This document shows, piece after piece, positions 29,931-39,931 of a DNA stretch of 64,000 nucleotides. Made by a program: the position numbers and the translations under genes. The stretch is from NCBI GenBank assembly GCA_021740585.1, contig JAIOZM010000011.1, positions 1 to 64,000 of the forward strand. Reading direction: 5' to 3'. Positions within the stretch are counted from its first letter, which is position 1. Every line of letters begins with the position of its first letter. Source of the stretch: Bacteroidales bacterium. GTDB lineage: Bacteria > Bacteroidota > Bacteroidia > Bacteroidales > GCA-2748055. Below the pieces are notes generated by a model. That model was not told the DNA's origin and did no database searches. It was given only the letters and a program-made list of their open reading frames with translations.

Positions 29931-32357
29931 TTAAACTTTAGCGATTCTGATTATATCTGCAAAAATTCCAGCTGCAGTTACTTCCGCACCAGCTCCGTAT
30001 CCCTGTATCATCATAGGATCGTCTTTATATCTTTCTGTGGTTATTAGTATAATGTTGTTACTGGCCTCCAGGCGATGAGCAGCATGATTATCACTCAACT
30101 CAACCAATTCAACGGAGCCTTTTCCTTCTTTCAGACTGGCCACAAACCGCCATTTCTTATTCTCCTTAACCAGAGCTTTTCTTTTTTCTTCAAACTGTGG
30201 ATTAAGTTTTTCAATTTCAGACCAGAAAGTATCAAGATTACCCATAAAACACGATTTTGGAAGAAAAGGCATTAAATTGACATCCTTCTCTTCCATTTTA
30301 TAACCGGAGACCCGGCTAAGAATTAAAAGTTTACGCATCACATCTTTGCCGCTCAAGTCTATCCTGGGATCGGGTTCTGAAAAACCCTTTTCCATAGCTA
30401 GTTTTACGGCATCGCTCAGACTAATTTTTTCAGACAAGGTATTGAAAATGAAATTCAATGTACCGGAAAGCACAGCCTCCAATCCAATAATTTTATCCCC
30501 GCTTTTTATAAGATCGTTAAGGGTGCTAATGATGGGAAGACCTGCTCCCACATTGGTTTCAAATAAAAACCTTACACCCTTTTCTCTTGCTTTTGCCACC
30601 AGACTTTCATACTGTGAATAATCGGAAGAACATGCTATTTTATTTGCGGTAACTATAGATGCGTACTGATTAAAGATATGTATATATTGTGCTGCAATTT
30701 CCTCGCTGGCAGTGCAATCAACAAATACTGAGTTTCTGAGATTTAGCTCCTTAATTCGTTTGATGAATGTATTAATGTCGGCTTTTTCGCCCCGGTCTAA
30801 TTCAGTAAGGCAATTTTTTAAATCGACACCATCCTCAGTAATTAACATTTTCCTTGAATTACTCAGACCAACCAATTTAATATTCAGGCTGAGGTTCTCC
30901 AACAGATTCTTTTTTTGGGCTTCCATTTGGTTTAGAAGTTTTTGTCCCACATTTCCGGTCCCTACAAAAAATAAGTGTAATTCCTTAATATGACTGAGGA
31001 AGAAACCTTCATGGATAGAATTCAGTGCTTTTTTAAGTTCTGAAAACCGTATCACAACCGAGATGTTAAGCTCTGAAGAACCCTGAGCCGTAGCCACCAC
31101 AGAAATACCATTTTTTCCCAGAGAGGAAAACAGATTGGCAGAAATCCCTGGGGTATTTTTCATCTTTTCACCTACAATGGCGATAATGGACAGCCCCATT
31201 TCGATTTTCAGATCAATGATTTTCTTAATTTCAATTTCCATCTGGAATTCGTTAAAGATGGCTTTTTCAGCTTTTGCTGTATCTGCCGGACTCACCGCAA
31301 AACTTATGGAGAACTCGGATGAAGCCTGTGTAATAAGAATGATATTGATGTTTTCTTTAGCCAGAGCTGTAAATAACCTCATTGAAGTGCCTGTGGTACC
31401 GGGAAGACCGCTTCCCTGAAGGCTGATAAGATCGACCTGGTCTATCGATGAAATTCCCTTAATCAGGCTGCCGTTATTGTTTCCGCCTTTTTGGCTGATA
31501 AGCGTACCTTTGGCTCCCGGATTAAAAGTGTTTTTTATTTTAATGGGAATATTGTTAATGTATGCCGGATGAAGCGTAGGGGTATAGAGAACCTTTGCTC
31601 CAAAATGAGATAATTCCAATGCTTCAGAATAGCTGAGTTCGTCAATAACATAAGCTTTACTCACTTTTCTCGGATCGGCGGTCATAAATCCGTCAACATC
31701 AGTCCAAATTTCCAGAATTTCGGCCTTAACTGCGGCGGCAACGATGGCCGCAGTATAATCAGAGCCTCCTCTTCCAAGGGTGGTGATCTGTCCTTTTTTG
31801 TTTGAAGCTATAAATCCCGGTAAAACGGCTATTCCTGAGAAATTCTTAAATGATTCAGTGATGTTTTTATTCGTAGTTTCAAAATCTACCTGAGCATTTC
31901 CGTGTTTGCTGTTTGTTGAAATGCAATTACGCATATCAATGCATTGGGCATTTTCAAAGGCATTAGCAATGATAAAGGAAGAAAGTCGTTCTCCAAAACT
32001 AAGTAAATGGTCTTTCGTCTTAAGACTAAGGTCTCCCACCAGAAAGACTCCGTACAACAAATCGTTCATTTCATTAATGAGCCGGTTGGTGTGCTGACGT
32101 ACTGCATCTAATTTATCTTTCGATACCAAACGTTCAACAGCAGTAAGATGTCTTTGCCGGATGTTTTCTGCTTCACTTTTATAACTTTCTATTCCTTGAA
32201 CAGCATCTTCACTTATCTTAAGGATTTGGTCTGTAATCCCCTGAAAGGCAGAAACAATAACAATAGTATCAGCTTGTTGTTTGTTTACAATATCAATAAC
32301 CTTCATTATCGATTCGGGAGAACCGACCGAGCTGCCACCAAATTTTAGAACTTTCAT
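29931..32357 (-). CDS. thrA: Bifunctional aspartate kinase / homoserine dehydrogenase
   Basis: KVLKFGGSSVGSPESI, GRGGSDYTAAIVAAA, HSD domain ANKIACSS / FETNVGAGLPIISTLNDLI. Confidence 0.95.
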   Translation of the reverse strand: MKVLKFGGSSVGSPESIMKVIDIVNKQQADTIVIVSAFQGITDQILKISEDAVQGIESYKSEAENIRQRHLTAVERLVSKDKLDAVRQHTNRLINEMNDLLYGVFLVGDLSLKTKDHLLSFGERLSSFIIANAFENAQCIDMRNCISTNSKHGNAQVDFETTNKNITESFKNFSGIAVLPGFIASNKKGQITTLGRGGSDYTAAIVAAAVKAEILEIWTDVDGFMTADPRKVSKAYVIDELSYSEALELSHFGAKVLYTPTLHPAYINNIPIKIKNTFNPGAKGTLISQKGGNNNGSLIKGISSIDQVDLISLQGSGLPGTTGTSMRLFTALAKENINIILITQASSEFSISFAVSPADTAKAEKAIFNEFQMEIEIKKIIDLKIEMGLSIIAIVGEKMKNTPGISANLFSSLGKNGISVVATAQGSSELNISVVIRFSELKKALNSIHEGFFLSHIKELHLFFVGTGNVGQKLLNQMEAQKKNLLENLSLNIKLVGLSNSRKMLITEDGVDLKNCLTELDRGEKADINTFIKRIKELNLRNSVFVDCTASEEIAAQYIHIFNQYASIVTANKIACSSDYSQYESLVAKAREKGVRFLFETNVGAGLPIISTLNDLIKSGDKIIGLEAVLSGTLNFIFNTLSEKISLSDAVKLAMEKGFSEPDPRIDLSGKDVMRKLLILSRVSGYKMEEKDVNLMPFLPKSCFMGNLDTFWSEIEKLNPQFEEKRKALVKENKKWRFVASLKEGKGSVELVELSDNHAAHRLEASNNIILITTERYKDDPMMIQGYGAGAEVTAAGIFADIIRIAKV

Positions 32358-32412
32358 TTCCTTGTATTTTTCTTAGTTATAATGTTGTTTTTGCACCCTT
32401 TGTGTATTCAAA

Positions 32413-32438
32413 CAAAAAAAGGGGCAAAAAGCCCCTAT
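32413..32438 (-). terminator. Terminator-like hairpin downstream of fabD
   Basis: GGGGC/GCCCC with T run on the minus strand. Confidence 0.65.
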
Positions 32439-32458
32439 ACTGTTATATGAGGCAGTTT

Positions 32459-33334
32459 TTATATTCCTGTTGTTGTAGTAGTTCTGTCAATTTTTTTAAT
32501 TAATCCCTGTAATACACTTCCGGGACCCAATTCTGTAAATGAAAGTGCTCCATCTTTTATCATATTCTGAATGGTTTGTGTCCAGCGGACAGGTGATGTA
32601 AGCTGGCTTACCAGATTTTTACGAATTTCTGCAGGATCGGACGAAGGATGTGCATTTACATTTTGATACACAGGACACACCGGATTATTGAATGGAGCAT
32701 CTTCAATGGCTTTTGCAAGTTCCTGTCTTGCCGGTTCCATAAGGGGTGAGTGAAAAGCGCCACCAACCGGAAGCTTAACGCACCTTCTGGCTCCCGCTTC
32801 ATTTAACTTTTCAATAGCCAGATCAATTCCTTTTATAGAGCCAGAAATTACAATCTGACCAGGGCTGTTATAATTTGCAGGTACAACTACCTCATCAATT
32901 TCCCGGCATACTTTCTCAACTATATCATCATCGAGACCTAAAATGGCAGCCATGGTTGAAGCCTCAATCTCACAAGCTTTTTGCATAGCCAGAGCCCTTT
33001 TTGAAACCAGAATTAATCCATCATCAAAACCTAAGGTTCCATTGGCAACCAATGCTGAAAATTCACCCAAAGAATGTCCGGCAACCATTTCGGGTTTGAA
33101 AGTATTGCCAAGACTTTTAGCCAAAATTACTGAATGCAGAAAAATAGCAGGTTGGGTAACTTTGGTCTGACGCAGATCTTCATCAGTTCCGGAAAACATT
33201 AAGTCGGTAATACGGAAGCCCAGAATATCATTTGCATGCTCAAACATAGCTTTTAATTCAGTACTGCTTTCGTACAAATCTTTGCCCATACCAACAAATT
33301 GTGCCCCTTGACCTGGAAAAACAAATGCCTTCAT
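32459..33334 (-). CDS. fabD: ACP S-malonyltransferase
   Basis: FVFPGQGAQFVGMGKDLYE, AGHSLGEFSALVANG, GGAFHSPLM. Confidence 0.96.
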   Translation of the reverse strand: MKAFVFPGQGAQFVGMGKDLYESSTELKAMFEHANDILGFRITDLMFSGTDEDLRQTKVTQPAIFLHSVILAKSLGNTFKPEMVAGHSLGEFSALVANGTLGFDDGLILVSKRALAMQKACEIEASTMAAILGLDDDIVEKVCREIDEVVVPANYNSPGQIVISGSIKGIDLAIEKLNEAGARRCVKLPVGGAFHSPLMEPARQELAKAIEDAPFNNPVCPVYQNVNAHPSSDPAEIRKNLVSQLTSPVRWTQTIQNMIKDGALSFTELGPGSVLQGLIKKIDRTTTTTGI

Positions 33335-33445
33335 AATTTTTAATTGATTTACAAAAATAAGGGAATAAATATTAATAATGCAGAAAATAATTCAAAAAAT
33401 ACATCAACTGTAAGTATTAAGTCGCGTATTCAATAAAAATGTAAT

Positions 33446-34105
33446 CTAATGTAGTTTTGAATTAATCAAATGAATAAACTCTTCCCGGGTATTCGATTTA
33501 TGTAAAAATTCGCCGGTAAAAGCAGAGGTTGTTGTAATGGAGTTTTGTTTTTGCACCCCTCTCATTATCATACATAAGTGCCGGGCTTCAATTACAACAG
33601 CTACTCCAAGAGGATTAAGAGTTTCCTGTATGCAATCCCTGATTTGAACTGTTAAACGTTCCTGAACCTGGAGGCGCCGCGAAAATGCTTCAGCAACTCT
33701 TGCCAGTTTACTAAGTCCGGTGATATATCCATTAGGAATATAGGCTATATGCGCTTTCCCAAAGAATGGGATCATGTGGTGTTCGCAAAGGGAGTAAATC
33801 TCAATATCTTTTACAATTACCATTTGTTGATACTCCTCCTTAAACATCGCAGACCTTAGGATTTCTGCGGGGTCAATGCTGTAACCATTGGTAAGGAATT
33901 GCATAGCTTTGGCAACTCTTTCCGGCGTTTTTAAAAGTCCTTCACGATTTTTGTCCTCTCCGATATGATCCAAAACCTCGCTATAATTTTTTGCAAGTCT
34001 TTGGGTTGATTCATTATCGAAACGCTCTATTTTTTCATAGCCATTATTTTCGTCGTTTCTTGGTTCTTTTGTTTCAAAATTCATCCTGTTGTATTTATTA
34101 TCCAA
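33446..34105 (-). CDS. folE: GTP cyclohydrolase I
   Basis: [43 protein letters not shown]; start may be the internal Met at 34084. Confidence 0.95.
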   Translation of the reverse strand: MDNKYNRMNFETKEPRNDENNGYEKIERFDNESTQRLAKNYSEVLDHIGEDKNREGLLKTPERVAKAMQFLTNGYSIDPAEILRSAMFKEEYQQMVIVKDIEIYSLCEHHMIPFFGKAHIAYIPNGYITGLSKLARVAEAFSRRLQVQERLTVQIRDCIQETLNPLGVAVVIEARHLCMIMRGVQKQNSITTTSAFTGEFLHKSNTREEFIHLINSKLH

Positions 34106-34508
34106 AATATTCTACAAAATTATTTTCTGTCTCTTGTATTTTTACAGAGTGCAGCTCTACTCCAAGAGCTTCAATGTGGGGCAAAAGTTCATTCCATATT
34201 CCGATGGCAAGGTTTTCAGTCGAAACCATTTTACCTTTCAAAAATTCAACCTCCAGATTCAGATTTTTATGATCGACTTTTGAGATTATATTTTTCTTAA
34301 TAATTTCAGATAATTCTTTCAAATCACAAAGATATCCCAAAACCGGATCAACTTCCCCTTTCACCGTAACCCACATATCATAATTATGCCCATGCCACAG
34401 TGGATTTGAACACAGTCCATAAACGGCTTCATTTTTCTGATCTTCCCAATCCTCGTTATAAAGTCTGTGCGCAGCACTAAATCTTTCGCGACGTGTTATA
34501 TAGATCAT
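34098..34508 (-). CDS. queD: 6-carboxytetrahydropterin synthase family protein
   Basis: [30 protein letters not shown]-rich C terminus. Confidence 0.9.
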   Translation of the reverse strand: MIYITRRERFSAAHRLYNEDWEDQKNEAVYGLCSNPLWHGHNYDMWVTVKGEVDPVLGYLCDLKELSEIIKKNIISKVDHKNLNLEVEFLKGKMVSTENLAIGIWNELLPHIEALGVELHSVKIQETENNFVEYFG

Positions 34509-34625
34509 AATTATTAACTTTCACTTTTAAATAAAAATCATACAAAGAAAAGCTTTTATATAGTAATTTTGACCGATATTAGTAAAAAAAACAAGATTTT
34601 AACGTATTAAGACCCGAATAAATTA

Positions 34626-35321
34626 TTGAAAATGAAGATTCTTATTTTTATGAGCTCAGCTTTGGAGATGAAAGGGGTTTTGGAAAAAATTGATAATAAT
34701 GTGGATGGAAAAGGACGTCTTTCTACAATAAATATAAGTTCCAATAGCATCGATTTCTTTCATTCTGATCCGGGAATCTTTAGCACAAGTTATTTTTTGA
34801 CAAAACAGCTTCAACAGGTTGATTATGACTTGGTTATTAATGCAGGAATAGCAGGAAGTTTTTCTGAGGAATTATTGCCCTGCACCGTGGTTAGGGTAAA
34901 AAAAGATTGTTTTGCTGATACAGGAGTGGATGAAGGCGGTGTATTTAAGGATTTATTTAAAATGGGGCTTATCGATCCTGAGTCCTATCCTTTTAAATCA
35001 GGTTTCCTGCATGAGTCACCGGGATCGTTTTCTGACATTGTTTCTGAACTTCCGGGAGTCACCGCTGTTACAGTAAATAAAATATACTCTGATCCGGATT
35101 CGTTGAATAAGCTTCAAGCTGAAAATAATCCTGATATTGAAACCATGGAAGGAGCAGCCTTTTTTTATACATGTTTGATGGAGAATAAAAAATGTTTACA
35201 ACTCAGATCGGTTTCTAATTTTGTTGGGGAAAGGGATAAAACGAAATGGGATTTGAAAGGGAGTCTGATGACTCTCGGCGAAGAAATTAATAAATTATTG
35301 AATGAGTTACAGGAAATTTAA
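34626..35321 (+). CDS. mqnB: Futalosine hydrolase
   Basis: Nucleosidase fold (NAGIAGSF, ETMEGAAFFYTC); overlaps mqnD. Confidence 0.85.
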   Translation: MKMKILIFMSSALEMKGVLEKIDNNVDGKGRLSTINISSNSIDFFHSDPGIFSTSYFLTKQLQQVDYDLVINAGIAGSFSEELLPCTVVRVKKDCFADTGVDEGGVFKDLFKMGLIDPESYPFKSGFLHESPGSFSDIVSELPGVTAVTVNKIYSDPDSLNKLQAENNPDIETMEGAAFFYTCLMENKKCLQLRSVSNFVGERDKTKWDLKGSLMTLGEEINKLLNELQEI

Positions 35322-36144
35322 TATAGCCTTTTCCACATGTCCGAACGACACTTTTATGTTCGATGCCTTGGTTAATAAGAGGTTGAAGGGAATAGATTTT
35401 TCATTGGATGTACATCTGGCCGATATCGAGGAATTGAATAAAATGGCTGTAGAAGGAAGTCCGGATATTACCAAAATATCTTATGCCGCGTATCCTGCCA
35501 TCTCAGAAAAATACCAATTAATGAGTTCGGGGAGTGCGCTTGGATATAAAAACGGACCCTTAATTATAAGTAAAAGGAAAATTTATCCAGATGAACTGTC
35601 TGATATAAAAATGGCCATTCCGGGGAAAATGACCACGGCAAACTTTCTGTTATCAATACTTTTCCCAGAAGTGAAAAATAAAAGCGAATATCTTTTTTCT
35701 GATATTGAAGAAGCCGTATTAAGCAATGAAGTCGATGCCGGATTGGTAATTCATGAAACACGATTTGTTTATAAGGAAAAAGGGCTTAAACTGGTGAGCG
35801 ATTTAGGTGAACTTTGGGAGAAAAAGTTCGATTTGCCCATACCTTTAGGGGGAATTGTGGTTAGAAGAGATCTTCCCCGGGAAGTCAAGATAAACATTCA
35901 GAAGAAGATTTCTGAAAGCATTCAGTATGCATTTGGCGACAGGCATGCTTCCATGCAATATATTAAGCAACATGCCCAGGATCTCAAAGACGAGGTTGTG
36001 AATAAGCATATTGATTTATATGTGAATGATTTTTCGATCGATTTGGGAAAGAAAGGTCGCGAAGCAGTGGAGAAATTATTTTCAAAAGGGGAGAAGGCAG
36101 GATTGTTTGAGTTGAAGGATAGGGATATTTTTGTGGGGGAGTAG
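35302..36144 (+). CDS. mqnD: 1,4-dihydroxy-6-naphthoate synthase
   Basis: FSTCPNDTFMFDAL, DITKISYAAYP, PLGGIVVRRDL. Confidence 0.93.
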   Translation: MSYRKFNIAFSTCPNDTFMFDALVNKRLKGIDFSLDVHLADIEELNKMAVEGSPDITKISYAAYPAISEKYQLMSSGSALGYKNGPLIISKRKIYPDELSDIKMAIPGKMTTANFLLSILFPEVKNKSEYLFSDIEEAVLSNEVDAGLVIHETRFVYKEKGLKLVSDLGELWEKKFDLPIPLGGIVVRRDLPREVKINIQKKISESIQYAFGDRHASMQYIKQHAQDLKDEVVNKHIDLYVNDFSIDLGKKGREAVEKLFSKGEKAGLFELKDRDIFVGE

Positions 36145-36459
36145 GGAATAGTTTCAGGTTTGATGTAGTTTAGCAGTAAACAAGGGAAGGTCCACTATCA
36201 GGCAGAGATATCATTGACTGAAAAGAGTTACACCAGAATCAAATATTACCCCTTCCTAACCTCGCCCTAAAGTGGGGAGGAACAGATTATGGCTTTGAAG
36301 ATGAGCAATCTATATCACAAATTTTATTGAATAATCAGAATCCAGAATCAAGGAATCATCCAGATTGCTATCAGGGAGTCAACACCCAGTAACTCGGAAC
36401 CAGCAACCAGCCCTCCCTAAAACCTAAAAATTACTAACTTTACAAAAAAAATATACGCA

Positions 36460-37416
36460 ATGATAATCATAACAGGAGCAGCAGGATTTATTGGAAGCAA
36501 TATGCTTGAGACTTTAAATGAAGCGAATTACAAGGATATAGTTTTGGTTGATGATTTTAGCAGAGCTGACAAGCAAAGAAATTATACGGGCAAAACATTT
36601 TCAAAAAAAATTGACCGTGCTGAATTTATTGAATGGCTGGATAAAAATCACACTCTGGTTCAGTTTATCATTCATTTAGGAGCACGCACCGATACGGCAG
36701 AATTCAATACGGCTATATTCGATGAGTTGAATCTGGGATATTCAAAGGAAATCTGGAACAGTTCAGTGAAATACGGTTTACCCCTTATTTATGCTTCTTC
36801 GGCTGCCACCTATGGTAATGGGGAGTTGGGATATGACGATAATGAAGAAATTATACCTGATCTGAAGCCCCTGAATCCTTATGGAGAATCGAAAAATGAT
36901 TTCGATAAATGGGTGCTGAAGCAGGAAAGGAAGCCATTTTACTGGGCAGGACTGAAGTTTTTTAATGTGTATGGTCCGAATGAATATCACAAAGGCAGGA
37001 TGGCATCTGTTGTTTTTCAGGCTTATAATCAGATTAAGAGAAGTGGTGAGATGAAACTTTTCAGATCCCACAATCCAAAATTTAAAGATGGGGAGCAACT
37101 GAGAGATTTCGTATATGTTAAAGATGTTTGCGAGGTAATTTTATTTCTGATGGAGAGCCGTCCCAAATCAGGAATCTTCAATCTCGGAACAGGAAAAGCT
37201 GAATCCTTTTTAGAGTTGGTAAAGCAAACCTTCAAAGCCATGGGTGTGAAGGAGAATATTAGTTTTATTGACACACCGGAGGACATTAGAGATAAATACC
37301 AGTACTTCACCCAGGCAAATATGGAAAAATTGCGATCGGTGGGCTATGCTAAGCCATTCAGGTCATTGGCAGAGGGTGTACCCGACTATGTTGGGAGGTA
37401 TTTGGGTAAGGCTTAA
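36460..37416 (+). CDS. hldD: ADP-L-glycero-D-manno-heptose 6-epimerase
   Basis: IITGAAGFIGSNMLE, HLGARTDTAEF, GLKFFNVYGPNEYHKGRMASV. Confidence 0.94.
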   Translation: MIIITGAAGFIGSNMLETLNEANYKDIVLVDDFSRADKQRNYTGKTFSKKIDRAEFIEWLDKNHTLVQFIIHLGARTDTAEFNTAIFDELNLGYSKEIWNSSVKYGLPLIYASSAATYGNGELGYDDNEEIIPDLKPLNPYGESKNDFDKWVLKQERKPFYWAGLKFFNVYGPNEYHKGRMASVVFQAYNQIKRSGEMKLFRSHNPKFKDGEQLRDFVYVKDVCEVILFLMESRPKSGIFNLGTGKAESFLELVKQTFKAMGVKENISFIDTPEDIRDKYQYFTQANMEKLRSVGYAKPFRSLAEGVPDYVGRYLGKA

Positions 37417-37508
37417 TGATTCTAGATTTTAGAATGAATCTGGTTTTACGTTGGGAATGGTTCCATTATATTAGTTCTATTCCAGCTGGCACCACCATTA
37501 AAAAACAA

Positions 37509-37542
37509 AAACCCGCGTAGAATCGACCTTCCAGGCGGGTTT
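37509..37542 (+). terminator. Terminator-like hairpin downstream of hldD
   Basis: AAACCCGC (37509-37516) / GCGGGTTT (37535-37542). Confidence 0.6.
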
Positions 37543-37680
37543 ACTTTTTACTTGTTGACGGATCAGTAGACGGTTTTTTCGGAAAAGTTGTAATAGTCTC
37601 GTATTCTGAGACTTACAAGGTTGTTTTTTGAGTTAATTTGGGGTTGTAGAACTAAACTTCGTAGTCATACCAGAATAAAT

Positions 37681-38016
37681 TCACCCTAAATATTTCAGGT
37701 TTTGGAGTAGTAGTTTAAGGACGGGGATACTTTCCGAGGCGGTTTTCCATACGATATCCAGATCCACATCAATGTAATCATGAATAAGTACATCCCTCAT
37801 CCCAGCCATATCAAGCCAGGGGACCTGGGGATTCTCCTTTCTGAATTCTATCGAAATCCTTTTAGTCGCTTCTCCAATTATTTCCAGTTGTCTAACGACG
37901 GCATCCTGTGTTAAATGATCATCAGAAAATGAATGATGATCTTTCAAGGATAAATAAGATTCAATTCTCTCAATACTTTTCTGTATATGTTCAATATATA
38001 TCCGGTCGTCTTTCAT
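37681..38016 (-). CDS. hepT: HepT-like ribonuclease (DUF86) toxin
   Basis: QLEIIGEATKRIS, RDVLIHDYIDVDLDIVW (RX4-6HXY-type motif). Confidence 0.88.
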   Translation of the reverse strand: MKDDRIYIEHIQKSIERIESYLSLKDHHSFSDDHLTQDAVVRQLEIIGEATKRISIEFRKENPQVPWLDMAGMRDVLIHDYIDVDLDIVWKTASESIPVLKLLLQNLKYLG

Positions 38017-38303
38017 TAAAGGATGAACTTAAGGTCAGCGTAAATGTATTCCCGGAGCCGTTCATTTTTTAGAGATGGCTCTGTAACCAAATCAACTTTT
38101 TTTCCCAGGATTTGAGAAAGTTCTCTATGAATTTGGGCAAGCTGAAGCAATGTTATGGTTTTCTTAAACTTTACCAGGATATCAATATCACTTCCCGGAT
38201 TTTCCTCCATTCTGGCAAAAGATCCGAATATGCCAATTTTTTCGGGGTCGAATGGCTTAAGGTACTTAACGATCCGTGTATTTATTTCATTGCGATCCAT
38301 CAT
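38016..38303 (-). CDS. mntA: MntA-type nucleotidyltransferase antitoxin
   Basis: GIFGSFARMEENPGSDIDILVKF (GSX10DXD); overlaps hepT. Confidence 0.88.
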   Translation of the reverse strand: MMDRNEINTRIVKYLKPFDPEKIGIFGSFARMEENPGSDIDILVKFKKTITLLQLAQIHRELSQILGKKVDLVTEPSLKNERLREYIYADLKFIL

Positions 38304-38438
38304 AATACAAAGATACGCTTTTTTGGAATACTGTAATCCAGATAATCTTTTTTCTGGTATTACTTTGGATTTTTAATAAATCATAAAACAAAACTGTATG
38401 ATACAAAAAAGCCCTTTATAAACTCACTGCCGAAGTTC

Positions 38439-38690
38439 TTAACAGAATCGTCCTGTTACAGGACATTTCCCAGCTTTACCAAGTATGATTGCTCCATTGA
38501 TTACAGGAACAATTCGACCATCAGGATCGGTATGAAGAATAGGGTTGGCTACATAATTATAAGTAGTCCAATTCAGATAGTTTTCAGCATGAGGATCCTG
38601 GGTATTCCACCTCCCAATTGCAGGATCGTAAAATCGGAAGCCGTAATCATACCAATTGGTTCCCAAAGTTTTTTTTCTTTTTATGAATAC
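38439..38690 (-). pseudogene. RHS-repeat protein fragment 1 (core-boundary region)
   Basis: TNWYDYGFRFYDPAIGRWNTQDPHAENYLNWTTYNYVANPILHTDPDG. Confidence 0.85.
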
Positions 38691-38728
38691 TTGTATTATA
38701 CTAAAATAACACTTTTAAAATTCATTTT

Positions 38729-38820
38729 GTCGCTTATGCCGCGACAGGCAAATACTTTTTTCTTGAAAAAAAAGTATTCAAAAATTCAAGACAAAACGAA
38801 CCCTCGGCCGGGCGTTTTGT
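38729..38820. repeat. Hairpin cluster within the decayed RHS locus
   Basis: GTCGC/GCGAC; AATACTTTTTT/AAAAAAGTATT; ACAAAACG/CGTTTTGT. Confidence 0.55.
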
Positions 38821-38890
38821 CAGGCCCTCGCACTCTCTTCAAGATGATTGTTTTGATTTGATGGAATTCTTATTTCAAGTTTGTTTTTTT

Positions 38891-38940
38891 GCAGCTTTAC
38901 CGGGTTATAAAATTTTACACCATAATCGTACCAATAGGTT
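38891..38940 (-). pseudogene. RHS-repeat protein fragment 2
   Basis: Minus-strand translation YWYDYGVKFYNPVKLQ, matching the RHS WYDYGxRFYDP signature. Confidence 0.75.
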
Positions 38941-38942
38941 TA

Positions 38943-39209
38943 TTACCAAGTTGTAACCCAGTACATTATTTCCTCATTCGAATTATTTATTGAAACACCT
39001 AAGAGGAAACCATGCTTAAGCTGTTTTGGTAGTAAGTTCCATTCATTCTGTTTACCATATGATTCAAAGTCTATTAATGAACTATTACCTGTTTTTAGGA
39101 CTCTTATTTCTATATTTTCTTTAATACAACTATTACTAACATCTGAATACCAATCATCTTCCATAGACAACATATCACAAAAAAATGGAACCAATTGATT
39201 TAATGTCAA
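38943..39209 (-). CDS. Small hypothetical protein, possibly an orphan RHS-toxin immunity protein
   Basis: 88-aa ORF between RHS fragments; no recognised motif, assignment by context only. Confidence 0.35.
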   Translation of the reverse strand: MTLNQLVPFFCDMLSMEDDWYSDVSNSCIKENIEIRVLKTGNSSLIDFESYGKQNEWNLLPKQLKHGFLLGVSINNSNEEIMYWVTTW

Positions 39210-39322
39210 ATTATGATAATTATGTTTTATAATACTTGAGTCATTCAGTTAAGTGGGATAAAACAACCTACGCTTGACATTTATACCAATATTTGGTATA
39301 TTTGAAGAAAAAATAATTAATT

Positions 39323-39574
39323 ATGGATAGAAACACTTCAATATCAATAGGAACCTATTTTGACAATTTTATTAAAAGCAGAATTTCTACTGGACGATAT
39401 AAAAATGCAAGTGAAGTCGTTCGGGCTGGATTAAGGCTTTTAGAAGAGGAAGAAAACAAGATTATGGCGTTAAGAGAAGCTATTCAAGAAGGCATTGAAA
39501 GCGGAATTGCACATGATTTTAATCCTGAGAAACATTTGAGTAAATTAAAAGCAAATAAGAAATTGAATGGCTAA
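39323..39574 (+). CDS. parD: Type II antitoxin, ParD family
   Basis: SISIGTYFDNFIKSRISTGRYKNASEVVRAGLRLLEEEE. Confidence 0.93.
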   Translation: MDRNTSISIGTYFDNFIKSRISTGRYKNASEVVRAGLRLLEEEENKIMALREAIQEGIESGIAHDFNPEKHLSKLKANKKLNG

Positions 39575-39869
39575 ATTCAAATTTACTAATAAAGCTGTTT
39601 ATGACTTAACTCAGATTTGGAATTATACTTTAAATAAATGGTCTGAAGATCAAGCTGACAAATACTATAACATGCTTATAGAAAATTGCAAAGAAGTTGC
39701 AATTAACCCTGACTTAGGTAAATTTTATTCAGGCGTAACTAAAAATCTATTGGGGTTTAAAGCAGGAAGACACATTATTTTTTACCGTATGCTAGAAGAG
39801 AATGAAGTTGAGATCACAAGAATTCTTCATGAGCAAATGGATATTGAAAGTAGAATAAAGGAAAAATAG
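39567..39869 (+). CDS. parE: Type II toxin, RelE/ParE family
   Basis: FTNKAVYDLTQIWNYTLNKWSEDQADKYY...GRHIIFYRM...ITRILHEQMD. Confidence 0.93.
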   Translation: MAKFKFTNKAVYDLTQIWNYTLNKWSEDQADKYYNMLIENCKEVAINPDLGKFYSGVTKNLLGFKAGRHIIFYRMLEENEVEITRILHEQMDIESRIKEK

Positions 39870-39873
39870 CACT

Positions 39874-39931
39874 ACATAACAAACGGTTATTCACTATATT
39901 GGAATCCCCGCTTATTGAGTAACGGTTTTTC
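39874..39931. repeat. attC-like imperfect palindrome downstream of parE
   Basis: ACATAAC...AACGGTTATTCACT / ATTGAGTAACGGTT...GTTTTTC, 58 bp; TAACAAACGGTTATTCACTATA closely matches the site after higA. Confidence 0.45.

Noticed and set aside
30346-31419. Several plus-strand ORFs antisense to thrA
   Set aside because: All are fully contained within the conserved thrA coding region on the other strand.
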